Source of the DNA: Cognatishimia sp. MH4019
Lineage (GTDB): Bacteria > Pseudomonadota > Alphaproteobacteria > Rhodobacterales > Rhodobacteraceae
Assembly (NCBI RefSeq): GCF_020177595.1
Contig: NZ_JAHTBL010000009.1
Span: 97,947 to 161,946, forward strand
Reading direction: 5' to 3'
DNA length: 64,000 nucleotides
Positions 63,617 to 64,000 of the stretch are shown here, piece after piece. How positions within the stretch are numbered: position 1 is the first letter of the stretch; the number at the start of each line of letters is the position of its first letter. The translations under genes and the position numbers were made by a program. The notes under the pieces were generated by a model that was not told where the DNA came from, did not search any database, and saw only the letters and a list, made by a program, of their open reading frames with translations.

Positions 63617-64000
63617 ATGCAATATCGTGCAGATATCGACGCTCTTCGGGGCGTAGCAGTAAGTGCTGTCGTCATATTCCATGCCTTTCCGAACCTGTTA
63701 CCTGGAGGTTATCTTGGCGTTGATGTCTTCTTCGTCATATCCGGTTTCCTCATCACTTCCATCATTTATAGACAATTCCAAACTGACAGTTTCGAGCTTT
63801 GGGGCTTTTACAAAAGGCGAATCGCACGCCTTACGCCGTCACTAATTGTCGTTCTGCTGGCGACATTGGTGCTTGTCCGTCGTCAGGGATTTTGGGACAG
63901 ATGGGCGCCTGAGCTAAGAGAGGATCTGGCTCATCTGGTTGGTTTGATTATGCGGCCGATTTGCGGTGAAGCAAGCGCCGTGTTTCGATGGTCTTTTGTT
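63617..64000 (+). CDS. Acyltransferase-3 (OafA/YrhL-like) protein, N-terminal part
   Basis: The frame from the ATG at 63617 runs off the window after 128 codons. It begins YRADIDALRGVAVSAVVIFH, then GGYLGVDVFFVISGFLIT and FYKRRIARLTPSL, which are the hallmark N-terminal blocks of acyltransferase-3 membrane proteins. These O-acetylate surface polysaccharides. After about residue 80 the expected hydrophobic helix becomes polar (RRQGFWDRWAPELRED), so a frameshift or a divergent variant is possible. The rest lies outside the window. Confidence 0.8.
   Translation, partial: MQYRADIDALRGVAVSAVVIFHAFPNLLPGGYLGVDVFFVISGFLITSIIYRQFQTDSFELWGFYKRRIARLTPSLIVVLLATLVLVRRQGFWDRWAPELREDLAHLVGLIMRPICGEASAVFRWSFV

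Overview
The window looks like a chromosomal segment of a marine Rhodobacterales (Roseobacter-group) alphaproteobacterium. It is GC-rich and densely packed, with long same-strand operons joined by 1-4 base start/stop overlaps. It carries gene sets typical of that group: Zur-ZnuCB, a five-gene urea ABC transporter, monomeric isocitrate dehydrogenase, FAD-dehydrogenase-SelD fusion with SelU, CsgH-type curli and reductive pyrimidine degradation under a RutR-type regulator. No rRNA, tRNA, CRISPR array or insertion sequence was seen. The assignment rests on gene content read by eye, not on a search.

Layout. 1-11.7 kb: metal and surface functions. A partial gene and a PPP-type phosphatase precede a zinc block (zur-znuC-znuB, Zur-like box in front, no znuA here). 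A molybdate block (modE-like, modA, modB, modC) follows on the other strand, then a curli-type amyloid operon (csgA-csgH-csgB-csgF-csgG plus an IalB-like gene). Next come a small secreted protein and a LuxR-type regulator with a CtrA-like site in front. 12-18.8 kb: urtABCDE, then an Xre/MbcA-type antitoxin and RES-type toxin pair. 18.8-25.1 kb: a membrane protein, selU and selD (convergent, overlapping), icd, and a small membrane protein.

25.2-42.3 kb: first half of a surface-polysaccharide region. It holds a carbamoyltransferase module (SxtJ-like, a 49-aa DUF5989-like protein, carbamoyltransferase, SGNH protein), an ATP-grasp/HAD pair and a Wzx-type flippase. It continues with glycosyltransferases, a CDP-deoxyhexose pathway (rfbF, rfbG, rfbH-like, methyltransferase, SDR), a GT39-like transferase and a GtrA-like protein. 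42.9-54.1 kb: a pyrimidine catabolic island. It has an NMT1/THI5-like ABC transporter, dihydropyrimidinase, N-carbamoyl-beta-alanine amidohydrolase, a RutR-like regulator, a DMT permease and the two-subunit dihydropyrimidine dehydrogenase PreTA. RutR-like operators lie in front of both transcription units. 54.2-64 kb: second half of the polysaccharide region, with all five enzymes expected for UDP-2,3-diacetamido-2,3-dideoxy-D-mannuronic acid (WbpA, B, E, D, I), an ABC exporter, a glycosyltransferase, an unknown protein and the start of an acyltransferase.

How the parts work together. The csg genes should secrete and nucleate a surface amyloid. The two polysaccharide halves supply two unusual activated sugars (a CDP-deoxyhexose and a diacetamido uronic acid), transferases, a flippase and decorating enzymes. 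The pyrimidine island should import and degrade uracil or thymine to beta-amino acids, ammonia and CO2, and the urea transporter adds a second route for scavenging organic nitrogen. The observations most worth checking are the RfbH-like dehydratase without Fe-S cysteines, a 60-bp element shared by the csgA promoter region and the left edge of the window, the hidden DUF5989-like gene, and the transporter inside the RutR regulon.
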